64,000 nucleotides of DNA, from positions 82,729 to 146,728 of the forward strand of contig JAAFJE010000016.1 in NCBI GenBank assembly GCA_013298025.1, given 5' to 3'. The notes under the pieces are model-generated. The model was given only the letters and a program-made list of their open reading frames with translations, made no database searches and was not told the origin of the DNA. The number at the start of each line of letters is the position of its first letter. The first letter of the stretch is position 1. Source of the stretch: Cytophagales bacterium (GTDB taxonomy: Bacteria; Bacteroidota; Bacteroidia; Cytophagales; Spirosomataceae). Shown in pieces: positions 52,247 to 62,729 of this stretch. Position numbers and translations under genes: made by a program.

Positions 52247-53803
52247 ATGATGGAAACAACCCTTGCATCAAAACCGCCTGTAAAAGAAGGTTTTTCAAAG
52301 TACTTTAGAAAAAATATGTATCGTTGGCATAGAACGGTAGGCATTATTACCTTGATTCCAGTGATATTTTGGACACTTTCGGGGCTGATGCACCCTTTTA
52401 TGTCGCATTGGTTTAAACCCAAAATTGCCAAAGAATTTATTCCAGCAAAACCCCTCAACAAAGCTCAAATAGGCTTGCCTTTGGCAACTGTACTGAGCCA
52501 AAATCAAATTACACAGTTTAAAAACTTTCGGCTTGTTTCGTTCAAAGGACATACTTATTACCAAGTAAAACGGGTATCCGACAACTTGGTGTATTTCGAT
52601 GCCAGTACAGGCCTCGAACTGCCCAAAGGCGATATACAATACGCCGAATGGATGGCCCGCACACTTGCCCAAGATTCGGTTTCACGTATTAAAAGCATTA
52701 GGGTACAAACCGAATTTGACAACCAATACAAGTTTGTCAACCGCCTTTTGCCTGTCTATAAAGTATCGTTCGAGCGTCCAGACGGGTTAGATGTTTATGT
52801 AGAAACAGCCTCTACACGCATGGCAACGTTCAACACCAACAGTCGTAAGGCTTTTATTTGGGTATTTGACGTTTTTCATAATTGGTCGTTTCTCGATGCC
52901 ATCGGCAACCATTATGTACGCGTCATCGTGATGTTGCTGTGCCTTGCCGTGATTGTTGCTTCTACGGTATTGGGTTTGCTTATTTATGGTTTTATGTGGG
53001 GTAAATTTAAAAAACCTCGTACCGATGACAAGAAAGGTATCTTGAAAAAATACCATCGTCAAATTGGTCTATGGGTAAGCTTTGTCACCTTTACTTTTGC
53101 TTTTTCGGGAGGATACCATGCTTTGAAAAAGTGGACACCCGACAACCGTTTGCAATTTAGTTACGAACCAACTTTTAAAGTAAGCGATATACAACAAGCT
53201 TCCTTAGCCTTGGATTTACCTTGGGAAAAAGTGACGAACCTTTCTTTAGTACAATTAAAAAATCAAGTTTGTTATTTTGTTACGTTCAAAAAAGAAGAAG
53301 AAAGTACACCCCAGCCAAGCCTCATTGATGCCCAAACGGGCAAAGAAGTTGCCAACGGAAATTTGTTGTATGCCGAATATCTCGCCAACAAATTTGCCAA
53401 TATGGCATCGGCACAGGCCGATGAAGAAGCCAGTATTGATTGCTGCGAACCTACTGCCGATACGCCTAATGCGAGCATCAATCACGCTAATTTGGTTGAA
53501 ACTGCGTGGCTCGCTAAATTCGACCGAGAATATGGGTTTGTCAACAAACGTTTGCCTGTGGTAAAATTGGCTTATAAAACCGATGAAAAAACAACCTATT
53601 ATATCGAAACCAGCACAGGGAAATTGGCAAGCAAAATAGAAAACAGCGATAGAAGAGAAGGGTGGAGTTTTGCGGTATTGCACAAATATTTGTTCATGGA
53701 ATGGGCCGGCAAAGACGTAAGAGATATTGTCACCTTGCTTTCTGCCTTGGGCGTATTGGTTGTGAGCATCTTTGGTTTAGCTCTTTTTTTGAAGAAAAAA
53801 TAG
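52247..53803 (+). CDS. PepSY-domain membrane protein (iron/metal-related)
   Basis: The 518-residue protein has four main membrane helices (about 30-50, TVGIITLIPVIFWTLSGLMH; 220-245; 268-285; 490-515) and two periplasmic PepSY-like regions (about 75-200 and 310-470). This PepSY_TM architecture is found beside siderophore receptors as a ferric-reductase-like or signalling partner. A cluster ADEEASIDCCEPTAD (about 387-401) may bind metal. It lies 69 bp after the TonB receptor. Confidence 0.82.
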   Translation: MMETTLASKPPVKEGFSKYFRKNMYRWHRTVGIITLIPVIFWTLSGLMHPFMSHWFKPKIAKEFIPAKPLNKAQIGLPLATVLSQNQITQFKNFRLVSFKGHTYYQVKRVSDNLVYFDASTGLELPKGDIQYAEWMARTLAQDSVSRIKSIRVQTEFDNQYKFVNRLLPVYKVSFERPDGLDVYVETASTRMATFNTNSRKAFIWVFDVFHNWSFLDAIGNHYVRVIVMLLCLAVIVASTVLGLLIYGFMWGKFKKPRTDDKKGILKKYHRQIGLWVSFVTFTFAFSGGYHALKKWTPDNRLQFSYEPTFKVSDIQQASLALDLPWEKVTNLSLVQLKNQVCYFVTFKKEEESTPQPSLIDAQTGKEVANGNLLYAEYLANKFANMASAQADEEASIDCCEPTADTPNASINHANLVETAWLAKFDREYGFVNKRLPVVKLAYKTDEKTTYYIETSTGKLASKIENSDRREGWSFAVLHKYLFMEWAGKDVRDIVTLLSALGVLVVSIFGLALFLKKK

Positions 53804-54071
53804 GCTGTAATTTTCGGATTTGATTGTTACGAATGTTTAGTATTAATGCAACATTGTGCATGAGTCAGTTGTGATTAGTATTTTGATTATCAAAAATGCA
53901 CCATTGGCTCATTCACAATGCAGCATTGGTATTTATCACTATTTTTTCATAAAATATTGCCTTTGTAACTAATATCACAGAAGATGGTTTTTTGTTGAAC
54001 TAATTTTGAACCATAAATTCAAAAGCGTTATTGTATCTTTACAGCCATAACGTCATCAAACTGTAACTATC

Positions 54072-55490
54072 TTGAATAGCATGAAAATCGAGCAAATCTA
54101 TACGGGCTGTTTAGCCCAAGGAGCTTATTATATTGAATCGGCTGGAGAAGCCGCCGTTATCGACCCCCTACGAGAGGTACAAGCCTATATCAACAAAGCT
54201 GCACGCAACCAAGCCCAAATCAAATACGTTTTTGAAACCCACTTCCACGCCGATTTTGTATCGGGGCACCTCGATTTGGCGAAAAAAACACAAGCGACTA
54301 TCGTGTATGGTCCCAATGCCGTTACGGGATTTGAGGCTTATATTGCCAAAGACGAAGAGGTTTTTACCTTGGGAAAAGTGCGTATCAAAGTGCTACACAC
54401 ACCCGGTCATACGATGGAATCGACCTGTTATTTGTTGATAGACGAAACAGGCAAGGAAACCGCCCTTTTCAGTGGCGATACGCTGTTTATTGGCGATGTA
54501 GGTCGCCCCGATTTAGCACAAAAATCTGACTTGACCATCAACGACCTTGCGGGTTATCTGTTTGATTCGTTGCGTCATAAAATCATGACTTTGCCCGACG
54601 ACCTAACGGTGTATCCGGCCCACGGAGCAGGGTCGGCTTGTGGAAAAAACATGAGCAAAGAAACAACCGATTCGCTTGGTAATCAAAAGCTTACCAATTA
54701 CGCTTTGCGTGCCGATATGAGCCGAGAACAGTTTATCAAGGAAGTAACCGACGGGCTGACCAAGCCTCCACAATATTTTCCACAAAACGTAATGCTCAAC
54801 AAACAAGGCTACGAAAGCTTCGACGTGGTGATGAACCGTGCCGCCCAAGCGCTTAGTCCAGAGGCATTTGAAGCAGCCGCCAACGAAACGGGGGCTGTGA
54901 TTTTAGATACCCGTGACGCTCAAACATTTGCCAAAGGTTTTATTCCCAATGCTACCAATATTGGCTTGAATGGTCAGTTTGCTCCTTGGGTAGGCGCCTT
55001 GATTCCTGATGTAAAACAGGAAATTTTGTTGATTACCGAAGCCGGACAAGAAGCCGAAACCATCACCCGTTTGGCACGTGTTGGCTACGATTATGTGATT
55101 GGTTATTTGGAGGGTGGTTTTGAAGCATGGCAAGCCGCAGGCAAAGAAATAGACAGCGTAGCGTCGATAGATGCCGCTACTTTTGCCGAACGCCTCGATG
55201 CCAACGCCATCGTGATAGATGTGCGTCGCACGGGCGAATACCTAGCCGAACACCTCGAAGGAGCTATCAATTTGCCATTAGATTACATCAACGAAAATCT
55301 TTCCGAATTTCCTAAAGATAAGCCTTTCTTTATCCACTGTGCAGGGGGCTATCGCTCGATGGTAGCGGCTTCTATTTTAAAGGCAAGAGGTTTTGATAAT
55401 TTTATAGACATCCAAGGTGGTTTTGGTGCAATACAAAAAACTGGCTTGAAAACCACCGACTACGTTTGTCCGTCAACGCTAAAAAAATAG
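54072..55490 (+). CDS. MBL-fold metallo-hydrolase with two rhodanese domains
   Basis: The ATG at 54072 or at 54081 starts a 472-residue protein. An N-terminal metallo-beta-lactamase domain contains THFHADFVSGHLDLAKK (HxHxDH), HTPGHTMESTCYLLID and FSGDTLFIGDVGRPDL, the persulfide dioxygenase type. Rhodanese 1 (about 265-360) has LLITEAGQEAETIT where the catalytic Cys loop should be, so it is probably inactive. Rhodanese 2 (about 370-465) retains FIHCAGGYRSMVAAS with Cys. It handles sulfane sulfur, probably glutathione or other low-mass persulfide. Confidence 0.92.
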   Translation: MNSMKIEQIYTGCLAQGAYYIESAGEAAVIDPLREVQAYINKAARNQAQIKYVFETHFHADFVSGHLDLAKKTQATIVYGPNAVTGFEAYIAKDEEVFTLGKVRIKVLHTPGHTMESTCYLLIDETGKETALFSGDTLFIGDVGRPDLAQKSDLTINDLAGYLFDSLRHKIMTLPDDLTVYPAHGAGSACGKNMSKETTDSLGNQKLTNYALRADMSREQFIKEVTDGLTKPPQYFPQNVMLNKQGYESFDVVMNRAAQALSPEAFEAAANETGAVILDTRDAQTFAKGFIPNATNIGLNGQFAPWVGALIPDVKQEILLITEAGQEAETITRLARVGYDYVIGYLEGGFEAWQAAGKEIDSVASIDAATFAERLDANAIVIDVRRTGEYLAEHLEGAINLPLDYINENLSEFPKDKPFFIHCAGGYRSMVAASILKARGFDNFIDIQGGFGAIQKTGLKTTDYVCPSTLKK

Positions 55491-55551
55491 ATGAGCTTTG
55501 CGGAAGCGATAGATACTGCCTATTGAGTTCTGGATTTAAAAATTACTTTCA

Positions 55552-55601
55552 CACTTGTGCGATGAGGTTGCAAAAAGATTTGTAGCCTCATCGCACAAGT
55601 G
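55552..55601. terminator. Long hairpin between MBL-rhodanese and GH28 genes
   Basis: CACTTGTGCGATGAGG (55552-55567) pairs perfectly with 55586-55601, and the loop itself forms further weak pairs. No U-tract follows directly; TTTTTC occurs 16 bp later. It is a likely terminator of the upstream gene. Confidence 0.55.
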
Positions 55602-55717
55602 CTATATCAAAGCCTATTTTTCTCTTGCTTACCCTAAGCTACAGGATGGTATCTTCCCAAAAATATAGCAACTTGCCTGCATACTCATTTGCTATCTATT
55701 TCAATTATTTTTTGACT

Positions 55718-57043
55718 ATGAAACAAATTTTATTGGCTCTGTACCTGCTACTTGGAGCAACGTCTTTGTCGGCTCAAAAGCCCACCAAGGCTACTTTTCC
55801 CGATGGCTCGCCTATCGGAACATGGTTTACCAACAACAAAAAAGTACAGTTGTCGCAGCTAGGCAAAGCTTATATCCTTACCGATTTTGGTGTAAAACAA
55901 GACAGCACCTTGCTTCAAACCGAGGCAATTCAACAAGTGATTGATAAGGCCGCCGCCCAAGGAGGAGGCGTAATTGTTGTGCCAAAAGGGACTTTTTTGA
56001 GTGGAGCTTTATTTTTCAAACCTAAAACACATTTATACGTAGCCGAAGGAGCAAAACTCAAAGGCTCTGATAACATTGCCGATTATCCAAAATTACCTTC
56101 TCGCATGGAAGGCCAAAGCCTCGATTACTTTACAGCCTTGGTCAATGCGTATCAAGTAGATGGCTTTACCATTGCGGGCAAAGGCACGATAGACGGCAAT
56201 GGCTTGCGTTATTGGGAGGCTTTTTGGCAAAGACGCAAAGAAAACCCTAATTGTACCAATTTAGAGGTTTCACGCCCACGCTTGGTGTTCATTTGGAAAT
56301 CTAATAACGTACAAGTGCAAGATGTGAAGTTACATAATTCGGGCTTTTGGACGAGCCATTATTACCAATGCAACAATGTGAAAATCCTAGATGCACACAT
56401 TTATTCGCCCTACCAGCCCGTTAAAGCACCTAGTACCGATGCCATTGACATCGACGCTTGTAACAATGTATTGGTAAAAGGTTGTTATATGTCGGTCAAC
56501 GATGATGCCATTGCTTTGAAAGGAGGTAAAGGCCCTTGGGCCGACAAAGTGCCTAGCAATGGGGCAAATACCAATATTATTATAGAAGATTGCGAATTTG
56601 GTTTTTGCCATTCGGCACTCACTTGTGGCAGCGAGGCTATTCACAACCGCAACATCATCATGCGAAATTGCCACGTAAGCGAAGCTAGTCGAGTATTATG
56701 GCTCAAAATGCGTCCCGATACGCCACAGTTGTACGAGCATATTCTCGTCGAAAATATCAAAGGACAAGCACGCAGTCTTTTGTATGTAAAGCCTTGGAAA
56801 CAGTTTTTCGATTTGCAAGGACGCAAAGACGTACCGCTATCTTATTGCGACCATATCAGTCTAAAAAACATCGAACTTACCTGCGATATTTTTTACGATG
56901 TAGCCATTTCTGAATACGATAAATTATCAAATTTTACGTTTGAAAATTTCAAGGTAAACAGTAAAAACCCTGCCATCGACAAAAGCGTTGTACAAGGTTT
57001 TACGTTAAAAAATATCAAGGTAAATGATAAAATCATCGAATAA
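55718..57043 (+). CDS. Glycoside hydrolase family 28 (polygalacturonase-like)
   Basis: The ATG at 55718 gives MKQILLALYLLLGATSLSAQ, a signal peptide, so the longer frame from 55625 is rejected. The 441-residue protein is a right-handed beta-helix with GH28 motifs: STDAIDIDACNNVLVK (about 246-260), MSVNDDAIALKGGKG (catalytic Asp pair) and CGSEAIHNRNIIMRNC (catalytic His region). It hydrolyses pectin-type galacturonan or a related glycan outside the cytoplasm. It is a single gene, not part of a PUL visible here. Confidence 0.9.
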   Translation: MKQILLALYLLLGATSLSAQKPTKATFPDGSPIGTWFTNNKKVQLSQLGKAYILTDFGVKQDSTLLQTEAIQQVIDKAAAQGGGVIVVPKGTFLSGALFFKPKTHLYVAEGAKLKGSDNIADYPKLPSRMEGQSLDYFTALVNAYQVDGFTIAGKGTIDGNGLRYWEAFWQRRKENPNCTNLEVSRPRLVFIWKSNNVQVQDVKLHNSGFWTSHYYQCNNVKILDAHIYSPYQPVKAPSTDAIDIDACNNVLVKGCYMSVNDDAIALKGGKGPWADKVPSNGANTNIIIEDCEFGFCHSALTCGSEAIHNRNIIMRNCHVSEASRVLWLKMRPDTPQLYEHILVENIKGQARSLLYVKPWKQFFDLQGRKDVPLSYCDHISLKNIELTCDIFYDVAISEYDKLSNFTFENFKVNSKNPAIDKSVVQGFTLKNIKVNDKIIE

Positions 57044-57051
57044 CACAGCAG

Positions 57052-57444
57052 TTATTTAAACCCAATCGGATTGCGTTGTTGCTGTTTGAGCAAACGGTAT
57101 GCTTCTAACAGCACACGCTCTTCAAATTTTTCTCGCCAAAAACGCACTTCTGTTTCGAGTTGTCGTTTCTCTTCTTCTAACGTTTGATAGGCCTCCTGTA
57201 ACGCTTCCAATTCTGTGGTAGTTACCGCCGAAACAGCCGTTGTCGCAGGCAAAAGCGTTTGCCAGTCGAGCCGTAGCACTTCGGCAATGGCCATTGCTCT
57301 TGTGAGCGTAAGTGTTGTTTTTCCTCGCTCAATATCGCCGTAGGTTGTGGTGGAAATGCCTAATTGGTCGGCTACATTTTCTTGCGAAAGCCCAAGCATC
57401 AAACGGGCTTTACGAATAGATTCAGTAATGTTGGGCTTTTCCAT
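57052..57444 (-). CDS. XRE-family HTH protein
   Basis: The ATG at 57444 (MEKPNITESIRKARLMLGLS) gives 130 residues; the longer frame from 57498 is less typical. An XRE HTH lies at about 8-60 (LSQENVADQLGISTTTYGDIERGKT), followed by a coiled coil (about 85-115, LEALQEAYQTLEEEKRQLETE). It is probably a DNA-binding regulator. It is convergent with the GH28 gene (8 bp gap) and divergent from clpP. Confidence 0.88.
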   Translation of the reverse strand: MEKPNITESIRKARLMLGLSQENVADQLGISTTTYGDIERGKTTLTLTRAMAIAEVLRLDWQTLLPATTAVSAVTTTELEALQEAYQTLEEEKRQLETEVRFWREKFEERVLLEAYRLLKQQQRNPIGFK

Positions 57445-57737
57445 AAATTTTAGCATAAATTTTGTTAAAAAAACATTCTCTACAAACACTTGGTTCAATG
57501 CCAGTGTAATAAAAGCAAGAAGTTGATTATCAAATAGATAATTAACATGGTTGTTTTTTTGTAAAAAAATATAAAGAAAAAATCGAAAATTCCGAGAATT
57601 TATCTGTTATTCCGACTAGGATTTTTTCATAGATTTTGCATATTTGCTTTAGAAGACACTCGGCGATTACCTCAGCGAATTGTCTGAACCATTTTCCTTT
57701 CATTCGAGTTAAAAGAGTAAAAAACAATTATAAAATT

Positions 57738-58439
57738 ATGTTTCACAAAGATTTAAGTTCAGAAGAGTTCAGAAAATACGCTGTTCATCACAGAGGATTG
57801 AACGGTTTGGCAGTTGACCAGTACATGAATCAGATAGGCGGAACGAGCCGTCCATTTATAGAAGATATGACGCAATACATCATCGAAGAGCGTCCGATGC
57901 GTTTTGCCCAAATCGACGTATTTTCTCGTTTGATTATGGATCGTATCATCTTTATGGGCGTACCTGTAGATGACTACATGGCAAATATCATTGTGGCTCA
58001 AATGTTGTTTATGGAATCGACAGATGCCAAAAAAGACATCATGATGTATATCAACAGCCCTGGCGGTTCGGTATATGCTGGTTTGGGGATTTACGATACC
58101 ATGCAGTACATTCGTCCCGACGTAGCCACCATTTGTACGTCGTTGGCGGCCTCGATGGGTGCGGTGTTGTTGGCTGGCGGAGCAGCAGGCAAACGTTCGG
58201 CCTTGCCTCATGCCCGTGTGATGATTCACCAACCTTCGGGCGGAGCACAAGGGCAATCGCGCGATATTGAAATTACAGCCCGTGAAATTGTAAAAATTCG
58301 TAAAGAATTATACGATATTTTGGCGAGCCATTCAGGTAGAACTTTTGAAGAAATTGAGCGTGATTCAGACCGTGACTATTGGATGCGTGCCGAAGAAGCC
58401 AAAGCTTATGGCTTGATTGATGAAATTCTGACACGCTAG
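57738..58439 (+). CDS. clpP: ATP-dependent Clp protease proteolytic subunit
   Basis: The ATG at 57738 gives [20 protein letters not shown], 233 residues; the upstream frame from 57636 is rejected because it lacks family similarity. ClpP features are [16 protein letters not shown], the catalytic Ser in [15 protein letters not shown], His in [10 protein letters not shown] and Asp in [10 protein letters not shown]. It forms the protease ring for ClpX, encoded next (257 bp downstream). The N-terminal extension of about 30 residues is typical of Bacteroidota ClpP. Confidence 0.95.
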   Translation: MFHKDLSSEEFRKYAVHHRGLNGLAVDQYMNQIGGTSRPFIEDMTQYIIEERPMRFAQIDVFSRLIMDRIIFMGVPVDDYMANIIVAQMLFMESTDAKKDIMMYINSPGGSVYAGLGIYDTMQYIRPDVATICTSLAASMGAVLLAGGAAGKRSALPHARVMIHQPSGGAQGQSRDIEITAREIVKIRKELYDILASHSGRTFEEIERDSDRDYWMRAEEAKAYGLIDEILTR

Positions 58440-58696
58440 TCGGGTAGCCAAAAGTTTTTGTTTTATTTCCTAATCGTTTAGCCATGCAAGTGATTTGTTG
58501 GCTAAACGATTTTTTATTCTAATATTCTTCAAAATGGGCTGTCTTGCCGACCCACGAAACACAGGCTTCCCTTTACTTAATTCCTGTATTCACAAGCATT
58601 TTTGTAATTAATTCAGTAATTTTACCAATCGTTAACTCTTACGTGTAGAACGGCTTTGTTTGCAAGCCAGCTTTTCGATAATCAAGCTATTGTAGA

Positions 58697-59950
58697 ATGA
58701 AACAAAATAAACAACCACATTGTACTTTGTGTGGAAGACCTGAAAACGAAGTGCCACTGTTATTGCAAGGTGTGGAAGGACAAATATGTACCGAATGCGT
58801 AACTCATGCGTACCAAATAATTCAGCAAGAATTTGCTCCGGCGGCCAAAAACGCCAAAGGAAAAGCGAACAAAGCGAAATTCGATTTGATTAAGCCTGTT
58901 GAGATGAAAAAGTTCCTTGACCAGTACGTGATTGGTCAGGATGAAGCCAAAAAATGCCTTTGCGTAGCGGTGTATAATCACTACAAAAGATTGATGCAGA
59001 AAAATACCCAAGATGAAGTACAAATCGAAAAATCGAACATCATCATGGTTGGCGAAACGGGTACAGGCAAAACTTACATGGCTCGCACCATAGCCAAAAT
59101 GCTCCAAGTGCCCTTCTGTATTGCCGATGCCACGGTTATTACCGAAGCAGGTTATGTGGGCGAAGACGTAGAAAGCATCTTGAGCCGTTTGCTCCAAGCG
59201 GCTGATTATGACGTTGCTAAAGCAGAAATGGGCATTGTCTTTATTGATGAAATAGATAAAATTGCCCGTAAGTCTGATAATCCTTCCATTACACGAGATG
59301 TTTCGGGCGAAGGCGTACAACAAGCCTTGTTGAAATTATTGGAAGGCTCGGTGGTCAATTGTCCGCCTCAAGGTGGGCGTAAGCACCCCGAACAAAAAAT
59401 GATTGCCGTAAATACCGAAAATATCCTATTCATTTGCGGAGGAGCATTTGATGGCATCGACCGCCACATTGCACGCCGTTTGAATACCCAACCCATTGGT
59501 TTTAATAAGGATAATAATTTTTACGAGGCATTCGACCAGCAACATTTGATGCGTTATGTAAATGCACAAGACTTAAAATCGTTTGGGCTGATTCCTGAGT
59601 TATTAGGTCGTTTGCCTGTGGTGACTTCACTCAATCCGCTCGACAAAACGACTTTGTTTTCGATTTTGAAAGAACCCAAAAATGCCTTGACCAAACAATA
59701 CCGCAAGCTATTTGAAATGGAAGGCATTGTGATGGATTTTACAGACGAAGCCCTCGAATACATCGTTGACCAAGCCATGCAGTACAAGCTAGGAGCGAGG
59801 GGCTTGCGTTCTATTTGCGAAACAATTGTCACCGATGCCATGTTTGAATTGCCTTCGCAAGAAAACGTCAGAAGCTTCATCGTCACGGCTGACTATGCGA
59901 AAGAGAAGTTTGAAAAATCTGTTTTCTATAAAATGAAAACCGTTGCATAA
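58697..59950 (+). CDS. clpX: ATP-dependent Clp protease ATP-binding subunit ClpX
   Basis: The 417-residue protein has an N-terminal zinc finger ([11 protein letters not shown] ... CTECV), then [22 protein letters not shown] [20 protein letters not shown], Walker [16 protein letters not shown] and Walker [14 protein letters not shown]. The C-terminal small domain ends MKTVA. It unfolds substrates for ClpP. The zinc finger is the usual C4 type. It ends at a strong terminator. Confidence 0.95.
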   Translation: MKQNKQPHCTLCGRPENEVPLLLQGVEGQICTECVTHAYQIIQQEFAPAAKNAKGKANKAKFDLIKPVEMKKFLDQYVIGQDEAKKCLCVAVYNHYKRLMQKNTQDEVQIEKSNIIMVGETGTGKTYMARTIAKMLQVPFCIADATVITEAGYVGEDVESILSRLLQAADYDVAKAEMGIVFIDEIDKIARKSDNPSITRDVSGEGVQQALLKLLEGSVVNCPPQGGRKHPEQKMIAVNTENILFICGGAFDGIDRHIARRLNTQPIGFNKDNNFYEAFDQQHLMRYVNAQDLKSFGLIPELLGRLPVVTSLNPLDKTTLFSILKEPKNALTKQYRKLFEMEGIVMDFTDEALEYIVDQAMQYKLGARGLRSICETIVTDAMFELPSQENVRSFIVTADYAKEKFEKSVFYKMKTVA

Positions 59951-59960
59951 TACCAAAACA

Positions 59961-59996
59961 AAAGGCTTACAGAAAACCACTGTAAGCCTTTTTTAT
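59961..59996 (+). terminator. Intrinsic terminator after clpX
   Basis: AAAGGCTTACAG (59961-59972) pairs perfectly with 59980-59991 and TTTT follows. Confidence 0.92.
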
Positions 59997-60137
59997 GGCA
60001 TAATAAATGTATATTTTCACGAAATGAGTCTAAGATAGCCCAAAGGTAAAATATTAAAACAAGCAATTTCTCCGTTTTAGAGCAAAAGCAATGCCTGCTT
60101 TATGTATCTTTATCTTACCAATTTAAACACAAAAGTT

Positions 60138-60698
60138 ATGCAAATCAAACCTTACTACCTCGGAACTCTAGCATTGGCAGCCATGCTCTCGTCTTGTGCA
60201 AAGCACAACAATCTCAGTATCAATCAAACGCCCGTACAAACGGCTGTTGTAGCTCCCTGCGAAGCACCGCCTGCAACCTCAACGGCACTTGCGGCAAATC
60301 AAACGACTGAAATACCGCCTTTGTATGCGTCATCAGACGTAAACATCGTGACGCTCGAAGCAGCAAGCAAGGGAACGAAATATGAAAAAACGGTGACAAA
60401 ACTCAAGGCTGTTTTGCAGCAAGTAGAGCAAATCAAACAAGAGCAAACGCAGGTAAATCAGCAACATAAAATGAATTTTGCTGAAAAATTAGTGGTAAAA
60501 AAATTAGAAAAACAATACAAAAAAGCATCCAACCAAGCGGCTAGTGGCTTTCATAGCTGGAACAGTTTCTTGAAAGTTGGCGTTATTTTACTAGGAATTG
60601 GTATTATTCTAACGATTCTTGGGCTAGGAGCTATCGGTGGTTTATCGGCCTTAATTGGTTTAATTTTCACCGTAATAGGACTTCTAGCTGAATTTTAG
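60138..60698 (+). CDS. Small lipoprotein with C-terminal membrane helices
   Basis: The ATG at 60138 gives MQIKPYYLGTLALAAMLSSC with a lipobox-like LSSC, so the 60102 start is rejected. The 186-residue protein has a helical middle (about 85-125, LKAVLQQVEQIKQEQTQV) and two glycine-rich hydrophobic segments at the end (LKVGVILLGIGIILTILGLG and a second). The family is Bacteroidota-wide with unknown role. Confidence 0.75.
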   Translation: MQIKPYYLGTLALAAMLSSCAKHNNLSINQTPVQTAVVAPCEAPPATSTALAANQTTEIPPLYASSDVNIVTLEAASKGTKYEKTVTKLKAVLQQVEQIKQEQTQVNQQHKMNFAEKLVVKKLEKQYKKASNQAASGFHSWNSFLKVGVILLGIGIILTILGLGAIGGLSALIGLIFTVIGLLAEF

Positions 60699-60845
60699 AT
60701 TGATTGTGTTGTGAATCAGATAAAACTGTAATTTTATGAAAATCAAAACACTCATTCACAATGCTGCTTTTCTACTTAGAAGCTTGACTAATAAAGCTTC
60801 TAAATAGAAAAAATAAACGCATTTGTATGACAAATTCTGAGAAAA

Positions 60846-61757
60846 ATGGGCAAAAAACTGATACGTTTCGATTGGGCAATCAAAAGACTTTTACGCAACA
60901 AGGCGAACTTTGTTGTGCTGGAAGGTTTTTTGTCAGAACTGTTGTTTGATACCATCAAAATAGAACAAATCTTAGAAAGTGAAGGCAATCAGCTAACGGA
61001 TGATGAAAAGTTTAATCGGGTGGACATCCTGACTAAAAACTCGAAAAACGAACTTATCATTATCGAAATACAAAGTACCTACGAAATTGATTATTTTCAA
61101 CGCATGGCTTTTGGTGTATCTAAAAGCATCACGGAGAACCTTAAAATAGGACAAAAGTATGCAGAGATAAGGAAGGTTATATCTATAAATATAGTTTACT
61201 TTAACCTCGGACAAGGACAAGATTATATTTACAAAGGCAAGACCGATTTCCGAGGTATTCACCAAGATGATTTGCTTGGACTTTCGGAAAAGCAAAAGAG
61301 TACTTTTCTGAAAAGTAATGTGTCGGATATTTTTCCAGAATATTATTTGTTGAAAGTCAACCAGTTTAATAACACTGCGAAAGACACATTGGACGAATGG
61401 ATTTACTTTCTGAAAAACAGTGAGGTAAAAGACGATTTTAGGGCAAAGGGTTTGAAGGAAGCAGGGGAAGTCCTCGACATCATGCGATTAGAAAAGGAAG
61501 ATCAATATGGCTACAATCGGTATTTAGACAGCTTGCACCTGAAAGCAAGTGAGCTATTTTCCTTGCAAACAGAAGAAGAGTTTAGGGTGAGAGAACTGGG
61601 AAGAAAGGAAGGGAAAATGGAGGGTAAATTAGAAGAAAAAGTAGAGATTGTTCGCAATGCTATACAAGCAGGGTTGGATGATTTGACAATCCATCATATT
61701 ACCAAGCTACCAATAGAAGAAATTCAGGCACTGAGAAGAACCCTGACAAATGGATAA
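60846..61757 (+). CDS. Rpn/PD-(D/E)XK nuclease family transposase, copy 1
   Basis: The 303-residue protein has the PDDEXK_2/Rpn nuclease core at about 1-200: MGKKLIRFDWAIKRLLRNKA, FNRVDILTKNSKNELIIIEI (Asp, then Glu and Gln replacing ExK) and FQRMAFGVSKSITENL. A variable charged repeat (LGRKEGKMEGKLEEKVE, about 251-267) is followed by the C-terminal LPIEEIQALRRTL. Rpn proteins promote RecA-independent recombination; the family also occurs in multi-copy arrays. Copy 1 differs at its 5' flank from the others. Stop at 61757, next copy begins 24 bp later. Confidence 0.85.
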   Translation: MGKKLIRFDWAIKRLLRNKANFVVLEGFLSELLFDTIKIEQILESEGNQLTDDEKFNRVDILTKNSKNELIIIEIQSTYEIDYFQRMAFGVSKSITENLKIGQKYAEIRKVISINIVYFNLGQGQDYIYKGKTDFRGIHQDDLLGLSEKQKSTFLKSNVSDIFPEYYLLKVNQFNNTAKDTLDEWIYFLKNSEVKDDFRAKGLKEAGEVLDIMRLEKEDQYGYNRYLDSLHLKASELFSLQTEEEFRVRELGRKEGKMEGKLEEKVEIVRNAIQAGLDDLTIHHITKLPIEEIQALRRTLTNG

Positions 61758-61781
61758 TTCACAGATTAGATTTATTACAAA

Positions 61782-62705
61782 ATGGGCAAAAAACTCATAC
61801 GTTTCGATTGGGCAATCAAAAGACTTTTACGCAACAAGGCGAACTTTGTTGTGCTGGAAGGTTTTTTGTCAGAACTGTTGTTTGATACCATCAAAATAGA
61901 ACAAATCTTAGAAAGTGAAGGCAATCAGCTAACGGATGATGAAAAGTTTAATCGGGTGGACATCCTGACTAAAAACTCGAAAAACGAACTTATCATTATC
62001 GAAATACAAAGTACCTACGAAATTGATTATTTTCAACGCATGGCTTTTGGTGTATCTAAAAGCATCACGGAGAACCTTAAAATAGGACAAAAGTATGCAG
62101 AGATAAGGAAGGTTATATCTATAAATATTGTTTACTTTAACCTCGGACAAGGGCAAGATTATATTTACAAAGGCAAGACTGATTTCCGAGGTATTCACCA
62201 AGATGATTTGCTTGGACTTTCGGAAAAGCAAAAGAGTACATTTCTGAAAAGTAATGTGTCGGATATTTTCCCAGAATATTATTTGTTGAAAGTCAACCAG
62301 TTTAACAATACTGCGAAAGACACATTGGACGAATGGATTTACTTTCTAAAAAACAGTGAGGTAAAAGACGATTTTAGGGCAAAGGGTTTGAAGGAAGCAG
62401 GGGAAGTCCTCGACATCATGCGATTAGAAAAGGAAGACCAATATGGCTACAATCGGTATTTAGACAGCTTGCACCTGAAAGCAAGTGAGCTATTTTCCTT
62501 GCAAACAGAAGAAGAGTTCAGGGTGAGAGAACAAGGAAGAATAGAAGGAAAACTAGAAGGGAAAAAGGAGGGCAAACTAGAAGAAAAAGTAGAGATTGTT
62601 CGCAATGCTATACAAGCAGGTTTGGATGATTTGACAATCCATCATATTACCAAGCTACCAATAGAAGAAATTCAGGCATTGAGAAGAACCCTGACAAATG
62701 GATGA
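61782..62705 (+). CDS. Rpn/PD-(D/E)XK nuclease family transposase, copy 2
   Basis: 307 residues, the same as copy 1 apart from the charged repeat, which reads REQGRIEGKLEGKKEGKLEE and is four residues longer. The 24-bp spacer to copy 3 contains TTCACAGATTAGATTTATTA, as does that after copies 1 and 3. Confidence 0.85.
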   Translation: MGKKLIRFDWAIKRLLRNKANFVVLEGFLSELLFDTIKIEQILESEGNQLTDDEKFNRVDILTKNSKNELIIIEIQSTYEIDYFQRMAFGVSKSITENLKIGQKYAEIRKVISINIVYFNLGQGQDYIYKGKTDFRGIHQDDLLGLSEKQKSTFLKSNVSDIFPEYYLLKVNQFNNTAKDTLDEWIYFLKNSEVKDDFRAKGLKEAGEVLDIMRLEKEDQYGYNRYLDSLHLKASELFSLQTEEEFRVREQGRIEGKLEGKKEGKLEEKVEIVRNAIQAGLDDLTIHHITKLPIEEIQALRRTLTNG

Positions 62706-62729
62706 TTCACAGATTAGATTTATTACAAA

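Noticed and set aside
53804..54071. Repeated words around TTCACAATGC at 53.9 kb, 60.75 kb and 46.87 kb
   Set aside because: They are short, imperfect and without constant context, so chance or old decay is likely.
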